64,000 bases of DNA from Bradyrhizobium viridifuturi (GTDB lineage Bacteria; Pseudomonadota; Alphaproteobacteria; Rhizobiales; Xanthobacteraceae), in NCBI RefSeq assembly GCF_001238275.1, contig NZ_LGTB01000018.1:89137-153136 (forward strand). Reading direction: 5' to 3'. The notes below the pieces were generated by a model. That model searched no databases and had not been told where the DNA came from. It worked only from the letters and a program-made list of their open reading frames with translations. Of the stretch, positions 48,679 through 59,082 are shown one piece after another. A program made the translations under genes and the position numbers. How positions within the stretch are numbered: position 1 is the stretch's first letter; the number at the start of each line of letters is the position of its first letter.

Positions 48679-51600
48679 ATGACTGCAAGCTGGGTCAATT
48701 CCCTGGTCGACAGCGGCGTCAAGTCGGACATGCTGAACTTTGCGGTGGACGGGGTTTTCACCTACGCCGAAGCTTATGACGTGCTGGCTGACGTCGCCAG
48801 CCGCGGCAGCGTGACCACGAATGAGCTGAACTCGCTGCAGATGATTGCGGCCAATCTGAACAGCGGTCTGTCCACATCGGACTACGTCTCCCATCTTTTC
48901 CTCCAGCTCGTCGATGGGAATCCGGCCAACGCCACCTGGACGGGCGGCAGCACGGTACATGTCACGCTGGGCAATCTGCAGGTCGGCACGACCTCGACGC
49001 AGATGTCCGAGCTGATCGGAAAGTGGTTCCTGGGAACCGATCTTCCGGATCCGACCTTGCCGCCGGATGCGAACGGCTGGACATTGCAGGGCTACAGCGC
49101 GGTTGCCGGACCGTTGTATTCCTCGGCTGGCGCAGCTCCGTCAACGATATCTGTCAGGGAGCCGATGGCGATTGCGAACTGATGTCGGGATTGATCGACG
49201 CCGTCGTCTTTCATCCCCAGGTCATGAGTTCCATGATCGTGGACAACGGAAACGGCACCTACGGCGTGCGCTTCTATGTCAATGGTCAGGAGACATGGGA
49301 AACCGTCAATAGCGTGTTTCCGATCGTCAGTGGGACCGAGCTCGACTATGCCCACAACTACAATGAGCAACCCACTGCAATGTGGGTCGCCTTGGTGGAA
49401 AAAGCGTACGCGCAGCTCAGTGCAACCGGGCAGATCGGGCACCCGGCGGTCAACAGCTACAACAACATCTCCGCGGATCCTCCGACCGACGTCCTGGAGA
49501 ATCTGACCGACGCGACCAGCGTCAACTATTACATGAGCAGCGCGTCCAATTGGTATAGCAACAAGTCCGTCTATATCGCTGCGCTCGCCAGCTACGATGA
49601 CGTCATCCTCGAGATTCCTTCGACGTCGCCGTACACCTATGACAGCGCCGGAAAGATCCAGCTGGTCCCGGATCATGCCTTCGGAGTCGTGGGCTATGAC
49701 AGCGCGACGGGCAATTTCATCGTTCGCAATCCATGGGGCAACAGCTATCCCGGCCAAAACTGGGATGTGCAATTCGAAGTATCGCTCACCCAGATCGCCA
49801 GCGAGGACGGCGACTTCGTCATCGACAATTCCGGCGCCGTCGATGTCGCGCCGACCGTGGTCGTATCCAACATCACCGGCCGCGTGCAAACCTCGCTTGC
49901 AGCATCGTCCATCTTCTATGTGACGAGTGGCGGCCTGCCGGTGACCGAGTATGCGCTTTGGGACTCCACCGGTAACGGCCACTTCACCGTGGGCGGAGTG
50001 GCGCAGGCGAGTGGAGTCGAGATCGACGTCGCTGCTTCGCAGTGGTCCAGCATCGCCTATCAGTTCGGTCCCGCGAGCGACCAGCTGTGGGTGCGGGCGT
50101 TCAATGGCGTACTCTGGAGCGCCTGGACACAATTCACGGCAACTCCGGAAGGGCCCGTCGAGACGGTCGCAAACGTGGCGGCAGCGCACGGCCAGAGCTT
50201 TGCCGGGTCGTCGCTGTTCACCTATTACGACCCGTTCGGCCTCGCAGCCACCGAATACGATGTCTGGAACGCCGGGACCGGAGGCGGCCACTTCGTTCTG
50301 AACGGGGTGGCGCTTGCCGCCAATCAGGACAACTATCTCACGGCCGCGCAGCTGTCGTCATTGACCTATCAATCGGGCTCGGGCGCGGACACGCTCTGGG
50401 TCCGCGCCAACGATTCGACGGTGTGGGGACAGTGGTCGAACTCCTTCACCGTCACCGCTCCGGTCGACAGTGGTCCGGTCGAGGCGGTGTCGAACATCGT
50501 CGCGCCCCACGGCCAGAGCTATGCGGGCTCGTCTCTGTTCACCTACAGCGATCCGTTCAATAGCGCTGCGACCCAATATGACGTCTGGGACACCGGTGCC
50601 GGAGGCGGCCACTTCGTTCTGAACGGGGTGGCGCTGTCGGCCAACCAGGACAACTACATCACGGCCGCGCAGCTGGCGTCGCTCAGTTATCAATCCGGCT
50701 CCGGCACTGACACGCTCTGGATCCGCGCCAATGACGGCACGGTGTGGGGCGCGTGGTCGAGCGCCTTCACCGTTTATGCGCCCTTCGACAGCGGGCCCGT
50801 TGAGACGGTGTCGAACATCATCGCGCCGCACGGCCAGAGCTATGCGGGCTCGTCGCTGTTCACCTACAGCGATCCGTTCAATAGCGCTGCGACCCAGTAT
50901 GACGTCTGGAACACCGGGACCGGAGGCGGCCACTTCGTTCTGAACGGCGCGGCGCTGTCGGCCAATCAGGACAATTACATCACGGCCGCGCAGCTGGCGT
51001 CGCTCAGCTATCAATCCGGCTCCGGCATCGACACGCTCTGGATCCGCGCCAATGACGGCACGGTGTGGGGGTCGTGGTCGAGCCCCTTCACCGTCAATGC
51101 TCCGGTCGACAGCGGTCCCGTCGAGACGGTATCGAACATCGTCGCGCCCCACGGCCAGAGCTACGCCGTCTCGTCGCTGTTCACCTACAGTGATCCATTC
51201 AACAGCGCCGCGACCCAATACGACGTCTGGAACACCGGCACGGGAGGCGGGCACTTCGTTCTCAACGGGGTGGCGCTGTCGGCCAATCAGGGCGACTACA
51301 TCACGGCCGCCCAACTGGCGTCGCTCAGCTACCAGTCCGGCTCTGGCGCGGACACGCTGTGGGTTCGTGCGAACGACGGCACCGTCTGGGGGGCATGGTC
51401 GAGCGCCTTCACCGTGACCGCGCCGCTCGATAGCGGGCCCGTCGAGACGGTGTCGAACGTCATCGCGCCCCACGGCCAGAGCTATGCGGTCTCGTCGCTG
51501 TTCACCTACAGCGATCCGTTCAACAGCGCTGCGACTCAATATGATGTCTGGGACACGGGCGCAGGTGGCGGGCACTTCATTCTGAACGGAGTGTCGCTGT

Positions 51601-52444
51601 CGACCAACCAGGACAATTACGTCACGGCTGCCCAGCTGGCGTCGCTGAGCTATCAATCCGGCTCGGGAGCGGACACGCTGTGGGTCCGCGCCAATGACGG
51701 CACCGTCTGGGGAGCATGGTCGAGTGCCTTCTCCGTGACCGCGCCGGTCGATAGCGGTCCGGTCGTGACCCCGACCAATTCAAGCACGCTGTCCGTCCAA
51801 GGCCAGACCTTCGCGGTGTCCTCGCTGTTCAGCTATTCGGATCCGTTCGGCAGTTCCGCGACATCGTATGATGTCTGGAACAGCGGCGGCGGCAACGGCT
51901 ACTTCACGCTAAACGGTGTCACGCTCGGAGCAAATCAAGACAACATGGTCTCGGCCTCGCAGCTCTCGCAGCTTGCGTATCACGTCGGATCAGGCACCGA
52001 CACGCTGTGGATCAAGGCCAATGACGGGACCGTCTGGGGCGCCTGGTCCAGCGCTTCACGATCAGCGATCCCTCGATCATTCCGGCCGGACAGACCCTCG
52101 AGCTTCCATCAGCAAGCTCGGCGCAAATCTCCTTTGCGTCGGACTCCGGGACGCTCAGGCTCGACGACCCCGCCGGCTTCTCCGGCACCGTCGCCGGGAT
52201 GACGGGCGCCGACGCGATCGATTTCGCCAACATCAATTTTGCGGCCGGGCAAACCGTGGGCTTTACCGGCAACAGCGCGGGCGGATCGGTCACGGTCTCG
52301 GACGGCGTTCACGCCGCCAGCATCGCCCTGCTCGGAAACTACATGGCATCCACCTTCGTCGCCGCGAGCGATGGACATGGCGGCACCGCCATCACGGTGC
52401 ATCCCGATCAGGTCGCCACGCTCGCCCCGCCGCAACATGCGTGA
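48679..52444 (+). CDS. calpain-like (C2 family) cysteine protease with tandem repeats (two apparent frameshifts)
   Basis: About 1255 residues when joined. Residues 1-120 form an N-terminal helical domain (MTASWVNSLVDSGVKSDML) I associate with large Bradyrhizobium exported proteins. The protease domain has the calpain-type Gln and Cys in QGADGDCELM (Cys codon 49173-49175), WVALVEKAYAQL, His in PDHAFGVVGYD (49674-49676) and Asn in VRNPWGN (49728-49730). Six 107-residue repeats follow (50154-52079), then a Gly/Asp-rich C-terminal domain resembling a type I secretion signal. There is no Sec signal peptide. Frame breaks at 49135-49145 and 52051-52057 each need one added base. No T1SS genes are nearby. 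Confidence 0.85.
50154..52079 (+). repeat. six 321-bp in-frame tandem repeats in the calpain-like gene
   Basis: Units start at 50154, 50475, 50796, 51117, 51438 and 51759, each 321 bases or 107 codons, with units 2-5 the most alike. Each begins PVETVSN, contains GGGHFVLNGVALSANQDNY-like and DTLWIRANDGTVWG-like segments, and ends near APVDSG. A more diverged unit precedes them from about 49850. The equal length implies unequal crossing-over or recent amplification. Confidence 0.93.
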
Positions 52445-52477
52445 GCGGGGCTGCAGCCGTAACCGGCGGCGGCCTGC

Positions 52478-53400
52478 CTACGTAGGCGTGCCCATCGCAT
52501 AGGGCTTCAGCACCGCATAAAGGAAATCGTGCGTCGGGGTCGGCACGCCGAGCTTGCGGCCGAGTTCGACCACCTTGCCGTTCAGCCAGGGCAGTTCGAG
52601 CCGGTTGCCGCGCTCCAGATCGAGCGCCATCGATGCCTTCATTGCCGGCGGCGCGTGCCCGATGAAGTCGAGCACTTTCGCAAGCGCATCCGGCGGCAGC
52701 TTGATGCCATTGGCGTGGGCGACGGCGATGGTCTCCTCGCAAGCCGACACGAACAGCGGACGCAGGTCGGGATCGTCGCGCAGCCTGCCGATCGGCAGCC
52801 GGGTGACCGCGGTCATGCCGGCATTGGTGGCGAGGCCGACGAACTTCATCCACAGCTCGGTATTGATCTGCTCGCTGAGCGTCGCATCGAACCCGGCCTT
52901 GAGGCAGAGCTCGAGCAGCGCCCTGCCGCGTGGCGTGATGCGGCCGTCGAGCTCGCCGAAGATCATGCGCATGAAGGTGCCGACCTGGTTGATCACGCCG
53001 GGCTTGATGATCGAGGCCGAGATCTGCGCCACACCGCCCATCACGGCGTTGCGGCCGAGGATCGGGATCAGCCGGTCGGGCGCGTCGATGCCGTTCTGCA
53101 GCGGGATCACCGCGGTGTCGGGGCCAACCATGGGCTTGATGTGCTGCCCTGCGCTTTCGACGTCCCACAGCTTGACGCAGAACAGCACGATATCGACCGG
53201 GCCGACGCTTGCGGGGTCGTCGGTCGCCTGGGTCGGGACCAGATGGGTCTCGCCGCGGCCGCCCTGAACCTTCAGCCCTTCGCTGCGCATGGCGGCGAGG
53301 TGGGCGCCGCGCGCGATGAAGGTGACGTCGCGCCGGCATGCGCCAGCGCAGCGCCAAAGCCGCCGCCGACGCCTCCGGCGCCTACCACTGCGATCCGCAT
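52478..53400 (-). CDS. ketopantoate reductase-like protein (PanE/ApbA family; apparent frameshift)
   Basis: About 307 residues when joined. From the ATG at 53400, preceded by AAGGAGACAATC, the frame reads MRIAVVGAGGVGGGFGAALAHAG and then breaks near 53327-53332. One added G restores DVTFIARGAHLAAMRSEGLKVQG, and the rest (VDIVLFCVKLWDVESA) matches the 2-dehydropantoate 2-reductase family. The PanE C-terminal helical domain follows to WLNGKVVELGRKLGVPTPTH. It may reduce ketopantoate for pantothenate synthesis or another 2-oxo acid. It is convergent with the calpain-like gene and divergent from the ABC ATPase. Confidence 0.85.
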
Positions 53401-53570
53401 GATTGTCTCCTTGTCTACCGCGTTGGCCCGCAGCCTCGACGATGTTGTTGCAATGCGCAACCCGATTTGCCTGAAAACCGCGTGACCAAGGCCTGCGCCA
53501 TCTTCCTGCGTTGAACTTGCCGGCCCGAACCGGTAAGCCATCTCCGAAATTTTCGGGAGGAATCGTGGCG

Positions 53571-54386
53571 ATGACGGAGCCGACGGCGGTCGCGCTTGAC
53601 GGTGCGACGGTGGCGTTTCGGTTGGCGGATGGACGCGTCTATACCGCGGTCGAGCAGGCCAATCTTGCAGTTGATCACGGCGAATTCGTCGCCATTGTCG
53701 GGCCCACCGGATGCGGGAAGTCGACGCTGCTCAACGTCACTGCGGGGCTGTTGAAGCCCGCCGCAGGAACGGCGCGGATCTTCGACAAGCCGCTGAACGG
53801 CCTCAACCGCGACGCCGGCTACCTGTTCCAGGCCGATGCACTGTTCCCCTGGAAGACCGCGATCGACAATGTCGCGATCGGGCTCGAGATCCGGGGCACG
53901 CCGCGCGCTGATGCGCTCGCACGCGCGCAGAAGTGGCTGACCTCGGTCGGGCTCGGCGCCTTCGCGGGCCGCTATCCGCACATGCTGTCGGGCGGCCAGC
54001 GCAAGCGCGTCGCGCTGGCGCAAGTGCTGATCCGCGATCCGAAGATCCTCTTGATGGACGAGCCATTCGGCCCGCTTGACGCCCAGACACGGCAGATCAT
54101 GGGCAATCTGCTGCTCGAATTGTGGACCGCCGATCGCAAGGCGGTGCTGTTCGTCACCCACGATCTCGAGGAGGCGATCGCGCTGGCCGACCGCGTCGTG
54201 ATCATGTCGGCGGGCCCGTCCGCCCGCATCATCGGCGACTGGCGCATCACGCTGCCGCGGCCGCGCGACATCGCCGAGATCAGGATGGAGAAGGATTTCC
54301 ATGCCCTGCACCGCGAGATCTGGGGTGTGCTGAAGGACGAGGTGATGAAAGGCTATGTGCAGTCGACGCAGGCGGGGGCCGCCTGA
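53571..54386 (+). CDS. nitrate/sulfonate/taurine-type ABC transporter ATP-binding protein
   Basis: A 271-residue ATPase. Walker A is GPTGCGKST (residues 44-52), the Q-loop is YLFQADALFPW, the signature is LSGGQRKRVALAQ, and Walker B is ILLMDEPFGPLD with FVTHDLEEA as H-loop. This is the SsuB/TauB branch. A GTG at 53565 with GGGAGGAATC five bases upstream competes with the ATG at 53571. The stop overlaps the permease ATG (TGATG). The matching binding protein appears to be at 59954. Confidence 0.92.
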   Translation: MTEPTAVALDGATVAFRLADGRVYTAVEQANLAVDHGEFVAIVGPTGCGKSTLLNVTAGLLKPAAGTARIFDKPLNGLNRDAGYLFQADALFPWKTAIDNVAIGLEIRGTPRADALARAQKWLTSVGLGAFAGRYPHMLSGGQRKRVALAQVLIRDPKILLMDEPFGPLDAQTRQIMGNLLLELWTADRKAVLFVTHDLEEAIALADRVVIMSAGPSARIIGDWRITLPRPRDIAEIRMEKDFHALHREIWGVLKDEVMKGYVQSTQAGAA

Positions 54387-55170
54387 TGTCGCGGATCACA
54401 TTGCTGTCGCTGCAGGTCCTGGTCGCCGTCGCCACGCTGGCGTTGTGGCAGTTCTTCTCCACCGTGCCGGTGTTCGGCAAGGTGCTGCTGCCGCCGTTCT
54501 TCTTCTCCAATCCGGTCGACGTCTTCAGCCAGATTGTCAAATGGTTCTCGACCGGGGTGATCTGGAAGCATCTTGCGATCACGCTGTGGGAATCCATCCT
54601 CGCCTTCGTGATCGGCTCGGCCGGCGGCATCCTGGTCGGCTTCTGGTTCGCGCGGCAGCCGCGCGTCGCCGCGGTGTTCGATCCCTATGTGAAGATGGTC
54701 AACGCGCTGCCGCGCGTCGTGCTGGCGCCGATCTTCGCGCTGTGGTTCGGGCTCGGCGTCTGGTCCAAGGTCGCGCTCGGCGTGACCCTGGTGTTCTTCA
54801 TCGTGTTCTTCAACGTCTATCAGGGCGTCAAGGAAGTGCCGACCACGGTGCTCGACAACGGCCGCATGCTCGGCATGAACGAGCGGCAGCTGATGCGCCA
54901 CGTCTACTGGCCCTCGGCATTGTCATGGATGTTCTCCTCGCTGCACACCTCGGTCGGCTTTGCCGTGGTCGGCGCGGTGGTCGGCGAATATCTCGGCTCC
55001 GCGGCCGCCTTGGCTATCTGATCCAGCAGGCCGAAGGCGTGTTCGATGTCGCCGGCGTGTTCGCCGGAATGTTCGTGCTGTCCGCGTTCGTCATCCTGAT
55101 CGACATGGCGGTGACGGTCGTGGAGAAGCGGCTCCTGGTGTGGCGCCCGACGCCGGCGACGCAGGATTAG
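54386..55170 (+). CDS. nitrate/sulfonate-type ABC permease (apparent frameshift)
   Basis: About 261 residues when joined. Six helices are expected, beginning with ITLLSLQVLVAVATLALWQFF, and the EAA loop is LGMNERQLMRHVYWPSALSWM. The frame breaks near 55003-55010: adding one base in GCGGCCGCC restores LGSAAGLGYLIQQAEGVFDVAGVFAGMF, quoted in part, the normal family end. It is coupled to the ATPase by a TGATG overlap, and its stop overlaps the convergent XRE gene stop by a few bases. Confidence 0.9.
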
Positions 55171-56009
55171 ATCGCTGCCGACGTCGCGTCCATCAAGGCG
55201 CGGATCTTCTCCTTCACCTCGGGGTCGACAGGATTGTAAACGATCATGCTGAGGTCGAGCCGGCCATCGACGGCGAATGCCGAATACTCGAACCTGATCG
55301 GGCCCAGGATCGGGTGCCGGAGCTGCTTGACGGCCTCGCCATGGGCGCGCACGTCGTTGTCGCGCCACAGCGCCGCAAATTCCGGGCTGAGCCGGCAAAG
55401 CTCGTCGACGAACGGCTGCACCTCGGCGGCAGCTCCTGCGCGCGCCGCGTCGACCCTGAAGGCGCCGACGACGAAGCGCGCCACGCTGGCCCAGTCGGGT
55501 TGCGCGGCGCGGACGCGCGGGTCGAGGAACATGAAGCGCAACACATTGCGCTGGTTCGGCGGCAGCGATCCGTAGTCGGTCAGCATCACGGTCGCGGCCC
55601 GATTCCAGGCGACGACGTCCCACGTCGCGGTCCTGATGATGGCAGGCTGCGGCTCCAGCGCATCGAGCACGCGTTGCAGCCGCGGCGTGACGCCTTCGCT
55701 TCGCTGATAGCGCACCTCGGGTGTGCGGCCGAGGCCGAGCAGGAACAGATGCTCGCGCTCGACATCGGTCAGCATCAGCGCACGCGCGATGCGGTCGAGC
55801 ACATCGGCCGACGGCGCGCCGCCGCGGCCCTGTTCGAGCCATGTGTACCAGGTCGCGCTGATATTGGCGCGCTGCGCCACTTCCTCGCGGCGCAGCCCCG
55901 GCGTCCGCCGCCGCTCGGGCGGAAAGCCGAACGTCGCCGGATCGAGCTTGCTGCGGCGGTCCTTCAGGTAGGTGCCAAGCAGGTTCTCTTGCGCGAGCGG
56001 TTCGCTCAT
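55167..56009 (-). CDS. XRE-type regulator with MmyB-like ligand-binding domain
   Basis: A 280-residue protein. An N-terminal XRE helix-turn-helix (about residues 30-85, RRTPGLRREEVAQRANISATWYTWLEQGRG, quoted in part) is followed by an MmyB-like domain (WDVVAWNRAATVMLTDY onward). This layout is widespread in actinobacteria and proteobacteria, where the protein sits next to an SDR gene and controls it. Here an SDR gene is divergent, 92 bases away, with a repeated ATGATA between. The ATG at 56009 is taken; the one at 56021 adds four residues. Confidence 0.87.
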   Translation of the reverse strand: MSEPLAQENLLGTYLKDRRSKLDPATFGFPPERRRTPGLRREEVAQRANISATWYTWLEQGRGGAPSADVLDRIARALMLTDVEREHLFLLGLGRTPEVRYQRSEGVTPRLQRVLDALEPQPAIIRTATWDVVAWNRAATVMLTDYGSLPPNQRNVLRFMFLDPRVRAAQPDWASVARFVVGAFRVDAARAGAAAEVQPFVDELCRLSPEFAALWRDNDVRAHGEAVKQLRHPILGPIRFEYSAFAVDGRLDLSMIVYNPVDPEVKEKIRALMDATSAAI

Positions 56010-56025
56010 CCTGTTAGCCATTATA

Positions 56026-56055
56026 CCATGATAAGGTCACTACTTTAACATGATA
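56026..56055. promoter_or_regulatory. repeated ATGATA motif between XRE and SDR genes
   Basis: ATGATA occurs at 56028-56033 and 56050-56055, 22 bases apart, two helical turns. It is AT-rich in an otherwise GC-rich gap. A binding site for the XRE protein is a reasonable inference only. Confidence 0.45.
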
Positions 56056-56101
56056 GCGCGGTGCTCCAGATTTGTCTGCAACGAAACCTGGAGACTTGCT
56101 C

Positions 56102-56992
56102 ATGCGCGTGTTCGTCACTGGAGCCACCGGTTGGGTCGGCTCGGCCGTCACCAATGATCTGATTGCCGCCGGCCACAAGGTGCTCGGCATGACCCGTTCC
56201 GACAGCGGTGCGGAAGCGCTCGCCGCCGCCGGCGCCGAGGTGCACTACGGAACGCTGGAGGATCTCGACAGCTTGCGGAGCGGTGCCGCGCAGGCGGACG
56301 CGGTGATCCACTGCGCCTTCAATCATGACTTCTCGAGGTTCGCCCAGAACTGCGCGGATGACCGCCGCGCCATCGAGACATTGGGCGCCGTGCTCGAGGG
56401 CACGAAGCGTCCGCTGATTACCACCTCGGGCGTCGCGCGGGTGGCGCAGGGGCGGGTTGCGACCGAGGACGATCCGCCGATTCCCGTTTCCGAGGCCTAT
56501 CCGCGTGCGTCCGAGGCGACGACGATGGCCGTGGCAGCGCGCGGCGTGCGTGCCGCCGTGGTGCGGTTGCCGCCGTCGGTGCACGGTCATGGCGACCATG
56601 GCTTCGTGCCGCGGCTCATCGCCTTCGCGCGCGAGAAGGGCGTCTCCGCCTATATCGGCGAGGGACAGAACCGCTGGCCCGGCGTGCACCGGCTGGATGC
56701 GGCGCGCCTCTACCGGCTCGCGCTCGAGCGCGGCGTCGAGGGCGGCCCATTCCATGCGGTGGCCGACGAGGGCGTGCCGTTCAGGGCGATCGCCGAGGTC
56801 ATCGCGCGCCGGCTCGACGTGCCGCTGGTGTCGAAGTCTCCCGAGGAGGCGGCCGAGCATTTCGGCATGTTCGGCCGGTTCGTCGCCTTCGACGTGCCGA
56901 CCTCGAGCGCGCGGACGCGGTCGCGGCTCGACTGGCAGCCGCAGCAGGCGGGGCTGCTCGCCGACATCGATCATCCCGCTTATTTCGCGTGA
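56102..56992 (+). CDS. extended NAD(P)-dependent epimerase/SDR-type oxidoreductase
   Basis: A 296-residue protein starting MRVFVTGATGWVGSAVTNDL, the GxxGxxG nucleotide loop of atypical or extended SDR enzymes. The usual YxxxK is replaced by a segment around EAYPRASEATTM, so the reaction is uncertain. The family (COG0451-type) includes epimerases and NAD-dependent reductases. It is divergent from the XRE gene and 19 bases upstream of a second SDR gene, implying co-transcription. Confidence 0.82.
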   Translation: MRVFVTGATGWVGSAVTNDLIAAGHKVLGMTRSDSGAEALAAAGAEVHYGTLEDLDSLRSGAAQADAVIHCAFNHDFSRFAQNCADDRRAIETLGAVLEGTKRPLITTSGVARVAQGRVATEDDPPIPVSEAYPRASEATTMAVAARGVRAAVVRLPPSVHGHGDHGFVPRLIAFAREKGVSAYIGEGQNRWPGVHRLDAARLYRLALERGVEGGPFHAVADEGVPFRAIAEVIARRLDVPLVSKSPEEAAEHFGMFGRFVAFDVPTSSARTRSRLDWQPQQAGLLADIDHPAYFA

Positions 56993-57011
56993 AGTGCGGC
57001 GGAGCACGGCC

Positions 57012-57737
57012 ATGACAGACGCCATGATGTCGCTTGCGGGCAAGCGCGTGATCGCAATCGGAGGATCGTCGGGGATCGGCTTCGCCGTCGCCGCGCTCGC
57101 GCGGGAGCAGGGCGCGGAGGTGGTGATTGCCTCCAGCAACGCTGCCAATGTCGAGGCTGCGGTCGCGCGGCTGCCGGGATCGTCGGGCCGTGCCGTCGAT
57201 CTGCGCGACGAAGCCGGCGTGTCGCGCTTCTTCGAACAGGTCGGCAGCTTCGATCACCTTGCGATCACGGCGGGCGATCAGGGCTTGCCTGCGTTCGGCA
57301 CGGTGCGCGATCTCGATCTCGGTGTTGCGCGCGAAGCGCTCACCCTCCGCTTCTGGGGCTCGCTTGCGGCGGTCAAGTACGCCAGCCGCGCGATTGCTCC
57401 GCACGGATCGATCACGCTGACCGGCGGGCTGCTGGCCCATCGCCCGCAGAAAGGCATGCCGTTCGTGACCGCGGCTGCGGGCGCCATGGAGAGCCTGGCC
57501 CGCGGCCTTGCCGTCGATCTCGCGCCGGTCCGCGTCAATGCGGTGTGCCCCGGGCTCATTCTCACCGAACGCGTCAGGCAGATGCCGGAAGAGCGGGTGC
57601 GCGGTTACGTGGCAGGCCTGCCGCTGCCGCGCGCGGCATCACCGGAGGAGGCGGCCACCGCCTATGTCTATCTGATGCTGAACGGCTACGTCACCGGGCA
57701 GACGCTTGCGGTGGATGGCGGTGGCCTGCTGGTGTGA
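57012..57737 (+). CDS. SDR-fold protein lacking catalytic Tyr and Lys
   Basis: A 241-residue classical-length SDR with the Rossmann motif VIAIGGSSGIGFAVAALAREQ and a NAD loop near ITAGDQGLP. Where YxxxK is expected the sequence is PFVTAAAGAMESLA, so Tyr is replaced by Val and Lys by Ala. The rest (VRVNAVCPGLILTERV; GQTLAVDGGGLLV) is a normal SDR end. Either it is a regulatory or binding protein, or chemistry uses other residues. It is in an apparent operon with the preceding SDR. Confidence 0.85.
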   Translation: MTDAMMSLAGKRVIAIGGSSGIGFAVAALAREQGAEVVIASSNAANVEAAVARLPGSSGRAVDLRDEAGVSRFFEQVGSFDHLAITAGDQGLPAFGTVRDLDLGVAREALTLRFWGSLAAVKYASRAIAPHGSITLTGGLLAHRPQKGMPFVTAAAGAMESLARGLAVDLAPVRVNAVCPGLILTERVRQMPEERVRGYVAGLPLPRAASPEEAATAYVYLMLNGYVTGQTLAVDGGGLLV

Positions 57738-57746
57738 GCAGTTCGC

Positions 57747-59072
57747 TCAGAGCGGGAAGCACCGCATATAGGCCGCGAACAGCTTTTCGTCGCTATGGCT
57801 TACCAGCCCCGCGGCGATCGCCTCGGCAAGATCGAGGTCGCGGTTCTGCACGCGCAGCCATGCCTGGGTGTCGGCGGTGATGTTTAGGTTCGCCTCGCCG
57901 ACGTGACGCCCCGGCACCACCTGCAGATCCCGGCCCTTGATTGCGACCGTCATGTCGAGCGCGCTCGCCCCGGTGAAGCGCAGATGCGTCACGAAATCGA
58001 GGCCGCGCGCCCGGCCGCGCTGGAATCCGAGCGACAGCGAGAAGATGTAGGCCTGGATGCTGCCGGTATGGCGGCCGGAGGTGACGTGCTGGACCTTCTT
58101 GTGCGGAAAGCGCCGCGTCACCGTGTCCTCGGCGTCGGTATCCGGGATCACGTAGACGAACTCGTCCTTGTCGATCAGCGGCTGCACCACGTCGGAAAAA
58201 TGCGCGTCGCGGTCTTGCAGGAAAGGGCCGATCACGTCTTCGCCGGCCGGGCACGCCGAGATGCAGTAGGCCGCCTTGTAGCCCGGCTTGAACGACAGCG
58301 ATTGCCAGATGTTCAGCGTCTCGGTGCGGGGCACGCGGGCGCGATAATCCCTGGCGTCCTTTGCATCCGCGACCTTCTCGACCCACTGCGTGAAGTTGCC
58401 GAGGAAGTCGTGGTAATTGTGGGTGTGGCAGGACAGGAAATCGAATCCGCCATCCGGCTTGATGGCGCCGACCGGGCAGGCGGCGACGCACAGCTTGCAT
58501 TCCAGGCAGGGATTGTAGTCGATCGGATGGTCATGGGCGTCGACCTCGCAGCCGAGCAGGACGGTGCCGAGCAGGACGAAGCTGCCGAATTTCGGGTGGA
58601 TCACGCTGCGATGGATGCCCATCCGGCCGAGCCCGGCTTCGACCGCGATCGGCTTGTGCTGCACCATCATGATCCTCGGCAGGTCCATCTCCATCGGGAA
58701 GGCGGCGACTGAATTGCAGGCCGGGATGCCGTGCTCGTCGAGCGCGCGAACGATGGCGCGGGCGGTCTCGTTGACGTGATCGTAGGTGCCGTGGAATTCC
58801 TCGTTGGCGACCGAACGCGACGGCGAGCGCACTGGCTCGCGGTTCATGTGGCAGGCGATCGCGAGCAGGGAACGCGTCCGGCCATAGACCTTGCGGATGA
58901 AGTCGCGCTGCGGCGCGATGGCGGCGCGGTCGAACTCGATGATGCCGACATCGTCGGCGCCGCATTCCCGCGCGATCCGCTTGAGCAGTTCCGAGGACAC
59001 CGGGGCGTCGTGGACCGGTTGGCTGCTGCGCGCACGCACGGCCCTGACCGTGGGGTGATCATCCAGGCTCAT
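57747..59072 (-). CDS. 4Fe-4S ferredoxin-type protein with SCP2-like C-terminus
   Basis: A 441-residue protein. Residues 25-180 resemble the cobalamin-binding region of reductive dehalogenase-like proteins (GADDVGIIEFDRAAI; RIMMVQHKPIAVEAGLGRMG). A cluster motif Cys-x2-Cys-x2-Cys-x3-Cys-Pro follows at Cys189, Cys192, Cys195 and Cys199, with further Cys215, Cys270 and Cys274. The last 80 or so residues (VPGRHVGEANLNITADTQAWL) look like an SCP2 lipid-binding domain. No Tat signal is seen. A dyad operator lies 11 bases upstream of the ATG at 59072. Confidence 0.78.
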   Translation of the reverse strand: MSLDDHPTVRAVRARSSQPVHDAPVSSELLKRIARECGADDVGIIEFDRAAIAPQRDFIRKVYGRTRSLLAIACHMNREPVRSPSRSVANEEFHGTYDHVNETARAIVRALDEHGIPACNSVAAFPMEMDLPRIMMVQHKPIAVEAGLGRMGIHRSVIHPKFGSFVLLGTVLLGCEVDAHDHPIDYNPCLECKLCVAACPVGAIKPDGGFDFLSCHTHNYHDFLGNFTQWVEKVADAKDARDYRARVPRTETLNIWQSLSFKPGYKAAYCISACPAGEDVIGPFLQDRDAHFSDVVQPLIDKDEFVYVIPDTDAEDTVTRRFPHKKVQHVTSGRHTGSIQAYIFSLSLGFQRGRARGLDFVTHLRFTGASALDMTVAIKGRDLQVVPGRHVGEANLNITADTQAWLRVQNRDLDLAEAIAAGLVSHSDEKLFAAYMRCFPL

Positions 59073-59082
59073 GGGTCACGCT

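Noticed and set aside
50154..52079. Possible CRISPR-like or minisatellite array
   Set aside because: Units are 321 bases, entirely coding, in frame and without spacers; they are protein repeats.
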